A DNA stretch of 64,000 bases from Timema cristinae (taxonomy: Eukaryota > Arthropoda > Insecta > Phasmatodea > Timematidae): NCBI GenBank assembly GCA_039000515.1, contig JBCFYV010000012.1, forward strand, positions 42,410,355 through 42,474,354, read 5' to 3'. A program made the position numbers and the translations under genes. Each line of letters opens with the position of its first letter. The stretch's first letter is position 1. The notes beneath the pieces are model-generated. The model searched no databases and was not told the DNA's origin. It saw only the letters and a list, made by a program, of their open reading frames with translations. Below, piece after piece: positions 11,865 through 21,541 of this stretch.

Positions 11865-13169
11865 TAGTATTTTTGTAAGATTCTTTCATATGAGCCGCAT
11901 AATTCAAAAGGTACCGAAGGAAATTTTTTCCATTATGTAAAAGGACAGCTTTCAAACTAGTTCTACCTAGGTCAATAAACAGTCATCACTCTGCTCTTTT
12001 ATGATAATGACAAAGTGCATTCATCACAAAGTAAATATTTTTACAATAAATAAAATCCTTTTCTTGAGAATACCCTATTTTAAATTCATCTTGATGGATA
12101 CGAAAAATCCACACTTTATATTTTAACGGAAGTAAGTTTCAGCCCTTTAGCCAAATTTAGGCCTGTTTTTAGGACAAATTCGAATTCTTAACAATATCGT
12201 TTAAATCACCTTATCTAACAGATATGAGTCACAAGAATAGTTTACTCTCTTCAAATTAGAGTAATTTTTCTCCTTGATTTGAATTAGGCTAGCTGCATAA
12301 TATCTGAGTTCTCTTCTTCTACAGTTAAGTTTTTTTGTGGCTGTGGTACAGTTAAGTCCTCACTGTGAAGAACTGGTCTGATAGCAGAAGGAAAATTTTA
12401 ATATACCGCTGTATGTGTGTGGATTTAATTGTCATTCCTTTAATGTTTGTTAAACAAAACTAACAGTGTATGAATGATCATAAGGTTCCCTCCAAACCAT
12501 GAGAACTGCAAATCAAATATGCCGGGAACGTCTTAGTCATTCTTTCAGATGCTTCACACAGGTCAAACAATAGATATGAGGGACCCAGTTCTCAGCTTGG
12601 CTCCCTACTTTACAGCCAAAAATAGCTCATAGCATTTTTAAACTAATGGAGGAAATTTAACCACTAAGCTTTAGGTGTGATTTAAATACAGACATAAAAG
12701 AACGTATCTGGATGATTTAAATATTTCCTTGACATAATTACACAGTATCAACCGCAATAAAATGCAAATTAATAAAGTCAATAGACAAAAATAATTCAAA
12801 TTTTTGGTGCGAACACAGTATCCCACTACAGGCATAGTTTACTTAGTAGAGTGATGGGTTTATGTCTCAACACGTTGCATATCTCATCTGTCTGTCTGCC
12901 TGCCAGGCAGTCAGTATAGATCTGTCTGCCATTCTGTCTGGCACCTAGCTGTATGTACTAAAAATATATGATCGAAACTTACTTAACCAATTGTGATATA
13001 ATACGTCAAATCTCTCAATATGTCTATTATTAAAGAGCTTCATCACATAAAAACTTTAGATGGGGAATAAATCTGATTGCATATTTTAATTCATCGTTAA
13101 ATGTTATGTTAGAAATACCTTCATTGTTCCATGTGCTGAAAATTGTGTTGACCAATGCATTTTTACTTT
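11865..13169. other. Nothing recognised
   Basis: Noncoding AT-rich sequence. A CTGT/CTGC-rich patch around 12888-12955 contains a small palindrome (CTGCCTGCCAGGCAG). Confidence 0.45.
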
Positions 13170-13440
13170 CACGCTATCTTACAGGTAGAGAAAGAATTGC
13201 GATTGTCAAAAATATAGAACTCGAGATTTTGATGATACTCGACGTTTCATAACACCCCAAAACCGAAAAAGGGGAATTTTGAATTTTCATATGTCTGTCT
13301 GTCTGTCTGTCTGTCTGTACCTCCACTAGAGCATAAAATTTTACCAATCGGGCTAAAACTTGGTATCTAAGGTTTTCATAGGGTTGCTTCAAGGGATTTT
13401 TGAAATTAGATATTTAAACCTAAAATTAAGGGTATTTTTT
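13170..13440. repeat. Dispersed repeat with a (TGTC)n core
   Basis: A TGTC run at about 13292-13318 is followed by CTCCACTAGAGC and GGCTAAAACTTGGTAT. This layout, a tetranucleotide run beside a conserved flank, is typical of interspersed repeats in arthropod genomes. The minus-strand frame across it is low-complexity and not a gene. Confidence 0.35.
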
Positions 13441-13779
13441 TGAAGGGTAAAAAGAGAAATTTCAATTTTCTCAAAATTGGCTCTAACGATTTTGATTGAA
13501 TATCATTTATAGACATTTATAAATATTATAAACAAAATGGATACCCTCAATATTGTGGCAAAATGACTTTAATGGCTATGGTCTGATGCAAAAACTCTCA
13601 ACTTTTATCACATCTCCGAAACATATTATTGGAAGAGATTACTGTTATATTGTTTAAATTGTTTTTATGGAATTTTAATTGTAGATGTCATTTTATATAA
13701 ATGACATGTTACGGATGATACAAAATTCTAATTATATGACTTTTTCACAGATTCATATTTTCATTGAACCGAATTCAAA

Positions 13780-13881
<102 letters not shown>

Positions 13882-15769
13882 AAATACGTATTGTAAATCA
13901 ATCGATTTCGAATAATAGTTAAATAATCAGTTTATAAATAAAAAAAACCACTAATTTACATGGAATTAGCGTGGAAAGCCATTCATGAATAAACAATAAC
14001 AGTACACGCATTCGATATCTGAACCCCTTACTACTGCCATTATCAGTAAAAATAAGATCCCACAACGTGGATGCCAGTGTACACATGAATACCGACGAGA
14101 GTAGAAGTAGATTAATATTTATCCAAGAGAATTTATTTCATATGGAATAATTGGAAGCTTATATGCGTTAGTAAATTTGAAACGACTAATTTGTGCATAG
14201 CCAAGCCATAAGTAATCATTAAAAGTTAGGCGTCGGGTACTGGGATCAAACTTAATAATAAAAAGTATCTCTCTTTCAAACTTGATTTGTTTTTGCAAAC
14301 ATAAAATTAGTTTACTTTGAAGGAGAAAAAAAATTAGCAATAATAAATTTAAAAAAACTTTTAACATCGTTGTGTGATGATAGAGTGCTTAGTAATTTTT
14401 GAGAGCTTTAAGTTAATTGAATTCATTTGTAGTTTTTTATAAAATAAAAGTAAAAGTAAGTCTATTACGTTTTAAGAGGACACCGTAAAAGAAAGGACAA
14501 AGGATTTATTTTTAAAGGTGTTTTACCATTTTTATATCCTCAGAAGACCAGGAAAAGGACGAGACAAATGTTTAAAATACTATCGACAATTTTAAATAAA
14601 GAGTAAATACATGCATTTTATGCCGTTTTTTCTCTCTCAATATTACCAAGATAATCACAGAACATAATCTTAAAATATTTCTGTAATATGCGAAGAAGAA
14701 TGTTAGACTAGTTCTAAACATATTTAATTATATCTAACTAGTATTTCTGTGAACAATAGACATTTTCCCATCCATGTTATTATTGTTACTACAGTCTTTA
14801 TCTTTGGATTTCAAGTTAAAATATCTCTTATAATATCTAATAGGTTTTAAAGTTTATATATTATCTTTATTCGGTGATCAAGTTAGACCGAAAACAAATT
14901 AATATTGTATTAAATAGTACATTACTAGAGGTTTGTGGTTCATCAGGCTGCTAAAGCTGTATGATGTGTTTTGTGTCAGCAATTAGTAGGGATGATTTTT
15001 CTGGGTTTCTTTTTGTCAAACCTAACATGTTGTTTAAGTGTATGCAAATGTGTTTCATAAGAAACTAAGTTGATTTAAGTAGCTTTGAAAGGCTATATTT
15101 GGCATATTTCTGTGTTTTTATGCGATATGGCATATTTTAAGGTTTTTTTAATAATTAAAAGGCTTTTTTATTATTTTGCATATTTTGGTATTTTCAATAA
15201 AAAGGACATTTTTTAATGAATTTCCCTGGAAGCCAGAAGCAAGACTGAGAAGAATTAAAAGGGGGAGGGGCAGGGTGTTTTGAAACATCTGTACACGCAC
15301 CATAGCAAATGGTGGTGCCACCATGAAGGTAAGAATATTTCCACCTCTCCCCTGTTTTATTTTATACGGGATATGTTTGTTTGAAAAGACTTTCAGTTTG
15401 GTACAGAATAAGTAAAAAAAAGTGGCTTTTCTTGGTTATTCTTTGTTTTGGTTTATAGGTAAAGTTAGTAAAATTGGTTAGTAAAATAAAGAATGTATAT
15501 TGACATGGAAACAGTCAAACAACTAAATTATATTTTTAGACTATTTTTGTTTTGTTTCATGCACCAATTATTTTCTTAATTAATTTTGCAAGGAAATAAA
15601 AAAGGTAAATTTTATTGATAATGCATCTTTTACTAAGCATTTTCAAGCAATTCTTAGGGCATAAAATCCTAGCCCTAGTATTTAGTATGTATAAGTTTCT
15701 TTATTTACATATGGATTAACTATTTTATTGGGGGTTATTTATTGAAAGTAAATTGTTAAATTTAGGTGA
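13882..15769. other. Nothing recognised
   Basis: AT-rich noncoding sequence. A T-rich patch with repeated GGCATATTT-like words lies at about 15095-15200. No supported gene. Confidence 0.45.
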
Positions 15770-16010
15770 CCTCTCCACAACCCCGTGTTTCCGGAGACAT
15801 ATCTGGGTGCCATGAGGTGAGTAGGGGTGTTACAAGTCTAGCACCCAGAGGTACCTCCCTATCTGAGGGACGACCCCCTTTCCCCAGTGGTTCCGTAGAT
15901 ACATCTGCGGTGGAGTATAGGGTGGGGTGGTAAAATTCTAGCACCCGAGGGTGACTCCCTAGCATCAGTGGTTTCGTAGATACATCTAGAGGTCTTAGGA
16001 GGAGAAGGGG
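15770..16010. repeat. GC-richer tandem repeat, about 90-110 bp units
   Basis: Blocks with GTAGATACATCT recur near 15893 and 15976, with a diverged relative (GGAGACATATCTGGGTG) near 15793. CTAGCACCC blocks recur near 15838 and 15938. Two to three imperfect copies lie just outside the left end of the Polinton. An open frame on the minus strand only reflects the repeat. Confidence 0.5.
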
Positions 16011-16276
16011 GTTGTGTTGGTGTTTTAAATTAAGTGGTGTGAGTAATTTTTATAAGCCTATATGTTAACTGAAAGTTTGGGTTATGCCTAATCAAAATGT
16101 CAATTCAATCGGTTTACTAATTTTTGAGTGAAAGGGTAAAGTATGTTTATAGCACTGGATACAATGGCAATGATTATATCGTAGTACCCATAATAGTAGA
16201 TATACATAGTGAATATGAGTAGAATACAATCTCGTGTATGAGAACAGGTAGGGGGAAAGTGTAAGTGTGTGTGTGT

Positions 16277-16483
16277 ATCCCCCCACTCCTCCCCCCTTTC
16301 CCTCCCCTCCCGCGCCGTAGTCTCGCGTGTTCCAGGGAGTCCCCCCCCTCCCCCTCCCCCTCTGATGATCCAGAGGAGACGGTGGTCTCGGGGGACGGGT
16401 TGTATGATTGGTTCAGGAAGTCCTCCCTCCCCTCACCCCTTTACCTCCCGTCTCGCGTGTTCCCCGCGGCGTAGATTCGCGGG
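16277..16483 (+). repeat. Left terminal inverted repeat of the Polinton
   Basis: Runs of CCCCT lead into TCTCGCGTGTTCCAGGGAGT, TGATGATCCAGAGG, GGACGGGTTGTATGATTGGT and CGCGGCGTAGATTCGCGGG. All of these recur inverted at 34584-34826. Compared with the right copy it lacks about 60 bases after CCAGAGG. The exact outer base is uncertain because of the C-runs and the neighbouring GT run. Confidence 0.85.
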
Positions 16484-16880
16484 TGCGTAGAGACGGGAGA
16501 AATGTCTCTCTCTCTTTCTATCTCTCTCTCTCTCTCCTCTTTCTATCTCTCTCTCTTTCTCTCCTCCCCTCTTTCCATCTCTCTCTCTCTCTCTCTCTCT
16601 TTCCTTCGAACAGTTTTTTTAGACTATGCTGAAAAAAATACATATCTAAAATGATCTTTTCTATCTCTGTCTCTCTCTCTCTCCTTCTCTTCCCCTCCCT
16701 CTTTCTATCTCTCTGTCTCTCCCTCTCTCTCAGAGTAGGGGATGACGGGTATAGCCCTCCTTTCCTCGAACAGCCTGGAAAAAAATACATATCTAAAATG
16801 ATATTTTCCTGCTCCGAATGAAACATACATAGCTCCTTAGCTTTTATTTCTATGATCAAGGACTTAAATAAATAGTACAA
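16484..16880. repeat. Pyrimidine (CT)n tracts with a duplicated 150 bp module
   Basis: Long TCTC tracts alternate with a module that contains GATGACGGGTATAGCC and TACATATCTAAAATGAT. The second word is present near 16638 and 16788, and the first at 16741. The same module reappears inside the element at 26944-27570, so the two regions share an origin. The purine-rich minus-strand frame here (Arg-Glu repeats) is not a gene. Confidence 0.75.
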
Positions 16881-16884
16881 CTTT

Positions 16885-17440
16885 TTTATTTAGCGAGTAT
16901 ATTCTTAAGATTATGATGATACATACATACATACATATAAATTCTCTTTCCCTCATAGTCTTTCACTTGATGCATACAAAAAATATCTTTCTCTAAAGTC
17001 TTGTCTAAACATGTTAGAATACTTCGATACTTGAACAGTTCGTACTCGTCTTCAGCCAGATTATTATGATACATACAAAAAATATCTTTCTCTAAAGTCT
17101 TGTCTAAACATGTTAGAACACTTCATCCTCACCCTCACTCAGATTATTATGATACATACAAAAATATCTTTCTCTAAACATGTTAGAACACTTCACCACT
17201 TGAACAGTTCGTACTCGCCTTCACACAGTTTATTATGATACATACGAATAATATCTTTCTCTAAACATGTTAGAACACTTCACCACTTGAACAGTTCGTA
17301 CTCGCCTTCATCCAGATATATCAGTCCTCTCTGTGAAGCGTTAAAGCGGCTCCTGTAGCGCGCACCAAAGTCCCTCATAGTCTTTCACTTGATGCGTACA
17401 AAAAAAAATATCTTTCTCTAAACATGTTAGAACACTTCAC
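16885..17440. repeat. Tandem array copied from the 3' end of the neighbouring gene
   Basis: Units of roughly 80-100 bases contain ATGATACATAC, ATCTTTCTCTAAA, CATGTTAGAACACTTCACC and GAACAGTTCGTACTCGCCTTC. The last block is the coding end of the minus-strand gene at 17437-18045. One unit (about 17286-17375) carries a longer copy of that gene end, including the region from 17447 to 17525. This shows stepwise 3'-end duplication after the gene was in place. Confidence 0.75.
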
Positions 17441-18045
17441 CACTTGAACAGTTCGTACTTGCCTTCACCTAGATATAACAGTCCTCTCTGTGAAGCGTTA
17501 AAGCGACTCCTGTAGCGCGCCCCAAAGTTTTTACCAGGCAGATGCACTTTGCCTACATAGTCTAGCGTTATGATGTTCGGTTCATCCTCATCCTCGCTGA
17601 TCTCTTCGTCTCCTTCTAGGCGGCGAACGTTGTACGTACGAAACTTTTCAAGTTCAGAGATGTGCTTGACACGATCGAGTTCCTCACGCTCGATTCGGTC
17701 CAACTCGACGCACAAAGCGTTTTCCTCCTCTGCCCAAGCTGTAGTACCGGGCTGACTCGATTCCGGCTCATCCTCGTGGGAAGCTGTAGAACCGCGTTCG
17801 ATGGACCGACTCGATTCCCGGAGAATTAGCGGGTCGTCTCCTTCCTTAAGATTGTAGACCGGACAAGCGGTAGAACAGCGTTCGACAGACTGACTCGATT
17901 CCCACATTCCGGGATTATGGCATCCGAGCCAGTGCACGGAAGAATCACAGCACTCGCTGTAACCTTTGTCAACACTCGCGATATGATATTCTAAACCACC
18001 GTTCGAAATCTTAATATCGCTCATGTCCTCCAGACGGTAACCCAA
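17437..18045 (-). CDS. Polinton accessory protein, unknown function (202 aa)
   Basis: I do not recognise this protein. It is 202 residues and acidic in the middle, with a Glu-rich helical stretch (about residues 105-155, ending EEISEDEDEP) and a basic, aromatic C-terminus (YRSRFNASQRGLLYL, then KYELFKW). The N-terminal part has several Cys and His residues (CCDSSVHWLGCHNPG). It is the last gene of the leftward arm, next to the left inverted repeat, 90 bases beyond the integrase stop. A TATA-like box on the minus strand at 18090-18098 lies about 45 bases before its ATG, so it is probably transcribed on its own. Its last codons are copied several times in the array downstream. The position beside the integrase suggests an accessory or regulatory role, but nothing proves it. 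Confidence 0.7.
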   Translation of the reverse strand: MGYRLEDMSDIKISNGGLEYHIASVDKGYSECCDSSVHWLGCHNPGMWESSQSVERCSTACPVYNLKEGDDPLILRESSRSIERGSTASHEDEPESSQPGTTAWAEEENALCVELDRIEREELDRVKHISELEKFRTYNVRRLEGDEEISEDEDEPNIITLDYVGKVHLPGKNFGARYRSRFNASQRGLLYLGEGKYELFKW

Positions 18046-18089
18046 CGGCTAAACATGTTGAATGAGATACGTCTCCCGCCTCGCGCCCG

Positions 18090-18098
18090 CTTTATACG
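18090..18098 (-). promoter_or_regulatory. TATA box of the 202-aa gene
   Basis: On the minus strand it reads CGTATAAAG, about 45 bases before the ATG at 18045. The same nine bases stand before the integrase gene. Confidence 0.6.
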
Positions 18099-18135
18099 CT
18101 CGGAATGGAGGAGGGGAACGCGCCCTCCCCTCCTT

Positions 18136-19062
18136 CTACACTATATCCTTCGCCTCGATCCATGAATTGTGAGACGAGTCGAACCCTAACCATTTGACGT
18201 ATACTCTATTTCCAGAACGTCTGATTATCTTCTCTACGAGGTAAACATCCGGATACGAGGTCTTTCTAAGCTCCTTACCGTAGAAACCTCCCGTGATAGG
18301 ATTACCTTTCATATCTTCGAGTAGGAAGGTCCTGGGATTAGTCTCGACGGCGTTACGTATTTTAAACAGTTCGGTCGACCAGTTCGCAGTATAACCCTTT
18401 TCAAAAACGTCCTTATACTTGCTGATACGAACTATATCACCTACTTTAAAAATGTTCGGCGTGGAATCTGACATCTTGAAACGTTTATAGACGGTATGTA
18501 AAAGTCTATCATCCTTGACGTCTATAGGCCTCATCTTTATGGTCGAGTGTACTGTACGATTGTATTCGTCCAGTAAGGAATCGATCATATCGATCCATCG
18601 ATATGAACCTTTAGCCGTGAACCTCCTCCACATCATGTTCTTGAGAGTACGATTAAATCGTTCCACGACGCTAGCCTTGACGTTGCTGTATGTAGAATAA
18701 TGATTGATTCTCTTTCTCTTCATGAGCGTTTTGAATTCAGGGTTGTAAAACTCTGTACCATTATCCGTTTGGAGATGACGTACGCGAGGTAAACCCACCT
18801 TGTTGAGGAGGAGAGCCATTGCGGCGCTGACGTTCTTACCCGTCTTAGTCTTGACGGGTGCGGCCCAAGCCCTCTTGGAATACACGTCGATGACGGTGAG
18901 AAGGTACTTGAAGCCCTTATTCGATCCAGAGTAAGGTATCATCTCCACTAGATCGGCCTGAAGGAGCTCGTTCAAGCCTCGTACGCTAACGTGTCTTCGA
19001 GGAAATCGTCGTCTTGCCGGACGATGAAGTTCACGTGCAATCTCCCACTTGACGCCATACAT
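18136..19062 (-). CDS. INT: Polinton integrase (retroviral-type RVE with chromodomain)
   Basis: DDE-type integrase that in Polintons joins the linear element DNA to the host chromosome, acting in the nucleus. The 308 residues start with a basic segment (RPARRRFPRRHV) typical of Polinton integrases. The catalytic core follows: Asp37 in LLQADLVEM, Asp100 in LQTDNGTEF and Glu134 in VVERFNRTLK. This is a DD-x33-E arrangement with all three acids present. A linker with an SH3-like feel (KVGDIVRISKYKDVF) leads to a C-terminal chromodomain (about 268-308, YLVEKIIRR...VYVKWLGFDSSHNSWIE), which in chromoviruses targets histone marks. The full reading frame is open. No HHCC zinc finger is visible before residue 37, which is usual for these shorter arthropod versions. 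It has its own TATA box at 19093-19101. Confidence 0.96.
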   Translation of the reverse strand: MYGVKWEIARELHRPARRRFPRRHVSVRGLNELLQADLVEMIPYSGSNKGFKYLLTVIDVYSKRAWAAPVKTKTGKNVSAAMALLLNKVGLPRVRHLQTDNGTEFYNPEFKTLMKRKRINHYSTYSNVKASVVERFNRTLKNMMWRRFTAKGSYRWIDMIDSLLDEYNRTVHSTIKMRPIDVKDDRLLHTVYKRFKMSDSTPNIFKVGDIVRISKYKDVFEKGYTANWSTELFKIRNAVETNPRTFLLEDMKGNPITGGFYGKELRKTSYPDVYLVEKIIRRSGNRVYVKWLGFDSSHNSWIEAKDIV

Positions 19063-19092
19063 GATTATGATAAAGTACAGAAGAGATGAACG

Positions 19093-19101
19093 TCTTTATA
19101 C
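19093..19101 (-). promoter_or_regulatory. TATA box of the integrase gene
   Basis: Minus-strand CGTATAAAG about 35 bases before the ATG at 19062, identical to the box of the 202-aa gene. Confidence 0.65.
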
Positions 19102-19833
19102 GATGATTCCCGCCTCGCGTAATTCCTCAATGATAGAAACGATCTCGTTATGGTGAGCTGAATGACCGGCCTCGGTAGATGCGCGCAAGAGTCGTAATCG
19201 ATCTACCAATTCGTTAGGATCGTCCCAATAGGTATAATCGACCCCTCGTCCTGACTCCATCTTGTATAAACCCTCACCCTCAAGTTCCTCCTCAAACATA
19301 GGTTTGATGATTAACGAATACTTCGATCCGGCTCGCATCTTGATACGAGCGTATGGTTCGTTTCTCAACCGATGCGCGTTCGTTTCTTCAAGCATAGACT
19401 TGTATACTTTCAGATCCTCCTTAGTATAATGGGTAGGTGCTCTTCTGAAAAGTAATTCTAATAGCCCTCGAGTATACGGTACCGTCTTATTGTTAAGAAG
19501 TATTGTACCGTCTCTCCCGTTGAATACGATACGGCTATCTCCGAGCTTGGTAGAGTCACCTTCATGACGGACTCCGTAGGTCTTATCGGAATGTGCGTGA
19601 GATGAATAAAGATAAGTATCCAATAGATGGTTGTTTTCCAATGTCTCAGGTAAGGCTTCCGTCTCCTCAGGTTCCGCGAGCGCCTTCACCATCTTGTTTA
19701 GAGGATCCGTGATAGGTTTGAACGTTTCATTCGCGACGTGCTCAGACTCGTGTCGTGCATCACGTAGTTGTTTATACTTTCGTTTAATAATCTTACTAGC
19801 TTTTATGATATCCTCCGCAACCTTCGTCGTCAT
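19096..19833 (-). CDS. Conserved arthropod Polinton protein (DUF8207-like)
   Basis: A 245-residue protein with an N-terminal Lys/Arg-rich helical part (about 1-60). Its conserved C-terminal half includes RIVFNGRDGTILLNNK, a LLELLFRRAP stretch, HYTKEDLKVYKSMLEETNA, YWDDPNELVDRLRLL and a closing HHNEIVSIIEELREAGII. From memory this pattern matches the domain named DUF8207, which is common in arthropod genomes because of Polintons; that naming should be checked. No catalytic motif is visible. It sits between the fibre-like gene and the integrase on the same strand, with gaps of only 33 and 48 bases. A TATA-like box lies at 19874-19882. The role is unknown; a virion or replication accessory function is equally possible. 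Confidence 0.85.
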   Translation of the reverse strand: MTTKVAEDIIKASKIIKRKYKQLRDARHESEHVANETFKPITDPLNKMVKALAEPEETEALPETLENNHLLDTYLYSSHAHSDKTYGVRHEGDSTKLGDSRIVFNGRDGTILLNNKTVPYTRGLLELLFRRAPTHYTKEDLKVYKSMLEETNAHRLRNEPYARIKMRAGSKYSLIIKPMFEEELEGEGLYKMESGRGVDYTYWDDPNELVDRLRLLRASTEAGHSAHHNEIVSIIEELREAGIIV

Positions 19834-19873
19834 GATGTAAGGTGTGAATGTCTCTCACCGTGAAGATACGGTT

Positions 19874-19882
19874 CATTATATC
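19874..19882 (-). promoter_or_regulatory. TATA-like box before the DUF8207-like gene
   Basis: On the minus strand GATATAATG stands about 45 bases before the ATG at 19833 and overlaps the stop region of the upstream fibre-like gene. Confidence 0.4.
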
Positions 19883-20754
19883 TAAACGTAAGTAAAACCT
19901 AATTCTACGTGTAAAATCTGAGACGTTGTCGGGCGTTTTTCTATCATGAAAGATATAGAGTCATCTTTGGACACCTCAAAAGGCGGATCGTCGATAATTT
20001 TAAGATTCAACAAGCAAATAATATCTTTCAAGTTCATGACCATCGTTGAAACGATGCCCGCCCTCTTGAACTTATAACCACGTTCACTCGTTAGAGTCAA
20101 TTCGAAATGTCTCGCATCCTTCCGCATAGGTTTCGAATCCAAGTAGATGTAGATGAAACTACGATTAACCGTAGAGTCTACATAAGCTTTAGACGCAGCG
20201 TCTGAAGGTAATGAGGGCATACCTATGTTTCGCAAAACTACACCGTCTGCATCGTAAAGCTTGTTGTCATCCGCTCCTCTTAAGCGTAGTACACCTCCGG
20301 CTATAAAATCGTTGTAAATGCCTCGTTGTATCTCGAAAGTTTCCTCTAGGCTTAGCAGCTTTGAACTTAAAGCGTCAAGCCTCGTTCTATTTTCGTCGAG
20401 ACGCTCTTGAGCCAGTTTCCACACCTCCTCCATCCCTTGACGAGCGCTCTTCTCAAAGTTAACGTATTTTATTCGATCCTTCTCCAAATCCTCAATCAGC
20501 GATTCCATCTGTCCTTTGATGAGGTCCTTGGCAGTGTTGAGAGCGACTATCTGCTCGTTACTATGCCTTGCATCCATCCTATCGACGTAAGACTTGTTAC
20601 AGACATCCTTAGATGTGACGGGCGACTCGACGTTGACGATCCTTTTCGATCTAGCGTCGTAATACCCTTGAGAGTTTAGAGTTAGATTTCCCTCCGGCTC
20701 GATGAGAGATCTATATTTGTAGAGGCTATGACCGAATTTAGATATGGACGACAT
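19882..20754 (-). CDS. Fibre-like coiled-coil protein with phage-tail-type repeats
   Basis: A 290-residue protein that looks like a trimeric attachment fibre. Residues 39-58 (IVNVESPVTSKDVCNKSYVD) and 174-193 (ending PSDAASKAYVD) are two copies of a short repeat. It has the form I-x-N-[VI]-x-x-P-x(4)-D-[VA]-x-x-K-x-YVD, well known from the collars of bacteriophage tail fibres. They flank a long heptad-like helical region (about 60-148, Leu/Ile with many Glu/Lys). The C-terminal about 95 residues (from FIYIYLDSKP) are beta-rich and would form a globular head. No signal peptide or membrane segment is seen. The gene lies between the packaging ATPase and the DUF8207-like gene. The virion-spike role is inference from architecture; other coiled-coil structural roles are possible. 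Confidence 0.75.
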   Translation of the reverse strand: MSSISKFGHSLYKYRSLIEPEGNLTLNSQGYYDARSKRIVNVESPVTSKDVCNKSYVDRMDARHSNEQIVALNTAKDLIKGQMESLIEDLEKDRIKYVNFEKSARQGMEEVWKLAQERLDENRTRLDALSSKLLSLEETFEIQRGIYNDFIAGGVLRLRGADDNKLYDADGVVLRNIGMPSLPSDAASKAYVDSTVNRSFIYIYLDSKPMRKDARHFELTLTSERGYKFKRAGIVSTMVMNLKDIICLLNLKIIDDPPFEVSKDDSISFMIEKRPTTSQILHVELGFTYV

Positions 20755-20772
20755 GATGTCTTACCGTGTACT

Positions 20773-20781
20773 GAATATACG
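20773..20781 (-). promoter_or_regulatory. TATA-like box before the fibre-like gene
   Basis: Minus-strand CGTATATTC about 20-27 bases before the ATG at 20754, sharing CGTATA with the two downstream gene promoters. Confidence 0.4.
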
Positions 20782-20787
20782 TTCTTG

Positions 20788-21480
20788 TTAATCGTGCAAG
20801 ATAAAGGTATCGAACCCGTAGCGATATCGTCCTTTATCGAACTCATGATCTTTGCTCACCACCAGAAAATCGTACTTGTTTTCTTTCCAACACAGTGAGC
20901 ATACCTCCTTAAATTTTTGGAAAGTCATATCTGTGTTTACGTGATCGTCGTAGACGTGTCTCAGGTTCGTATCGTCCATCCTGAATAGGATGAGAAGATT
21001 AGCGTTATCTCTCAACATCTGTTTCGGGATGCGCGAGTACGTCTGACAGAGATAGAAACAGTCTATAGACTTATGTCTACCCATACTGAAATAAGCCTGT
21101 ATATTAAACTGTTTATCGCAAGCGACGTCGTCGAAAATGAATACAGAGTCGGGTTCAGCCTCGGACGGTGGAATAATTTCCGCGTTGTCGGAATAAGGGA
21201 AATAGCCCATACCTTCAATGAGTGAGAGGACCTTCGATAAACGTTGATACTTGGGCTGGTACAGCGATTTAGAGTAAACGTACACGTTCTTGAAGCGTAG
21301 GCCGTTAGGTTCCTCCAACAGACTGATCATGGTGTTGGTTTTACCGCAATTCGAAGGCCCGCAGATGATGCAGCGGATAGTATCGGGTAACAACGTACCG
21401 TGTCTCTGAGGTAAAGCTCTACCCTCATCGTGATCGTTGTTGTGAACAGTTAAAGAATCTGTCTGTTTCTCGAGCCGCAT
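20788..21480 (-). CDS. ATPase: Packaging ATPase (FtsK/HerA, A32-like)
   Basis: DNA-packaging motor ATPase of the FtsK/HerA superfamily, as in adenovirus-like and NCLDV-type dsDNA viruses, which pumps the genome into the capsid. The 230 residues include a Walker A loop at 41-48 (GPSNCGKT) and a Walker B strand at 113-119 (VFIFDDV). A sensor-like region follows (IDCFYLCQTYSRIPKQMLR, about 140-158) in which the conserved Gln after the strand and the Arg further on are present. The frame is intact and of normal length for Polintons. The ATG at 21480 faces the PLA2-like gene, with a 61-base shared promoter region between them. The stop lies 33 bases from the fibre-like gene. Confidence 0.96.
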   Translation of the reverse strand: MRLEKQTDSLTVHNNDHDEGRALPQRHGTLLPDTIRCIICGPSNCGKTNTMISLLEEPNGLRFKNVYVYSKSLYQPKYQRLSKVLSLIEGMGYFPYSDNAEIIPPSEAEPDSVFIFDDVACDKQFNIQAYFSMGRHKSIDCFYLCQTYSRIPKQMLRDNANLLILFRMDDTNLRHVYDDHVNTDMTFQKFKEVCSLCWKENKYDFLVVSKDHEFDKGRYRYGFDTFILHD

Positions 21481-21498
21481 GTCGACTACTACTTCATC

Positions 21499-21523
21499 TA
21501 TATAATGTGCACACCTATATAAA
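21499..21523. promoter_or_regulatory. Divergent promoter with two TATA boxes
   Basis: The 61-base gap between the ATPase (leftward) and PLA2-like gene (rightward) contains TATATAAT at 21499-21506 and TATATAAA at 21516-21523. TATATA is its own complement, so each can serve either strand. Spacing suggests the left box drives the rightward gene and the right box drives the ATPase. This marks the switch point between the two arms. Confidence 0.55.
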
Positions 21524-21541
21524 TGCTAATCAGTACGTGTC

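Noticed and set aside
16885..17440. CRISPR-like array next to the left end
   Set aside because: Units are degenerate copies of a gene end without constant repeats and unique spacers, in an animal genome.
18515..20679. Plus-strand frames across the integrase, DUF8207-like and fibre-like genes
   Set aside because: They are shadows of well-supported minus-strand genes.
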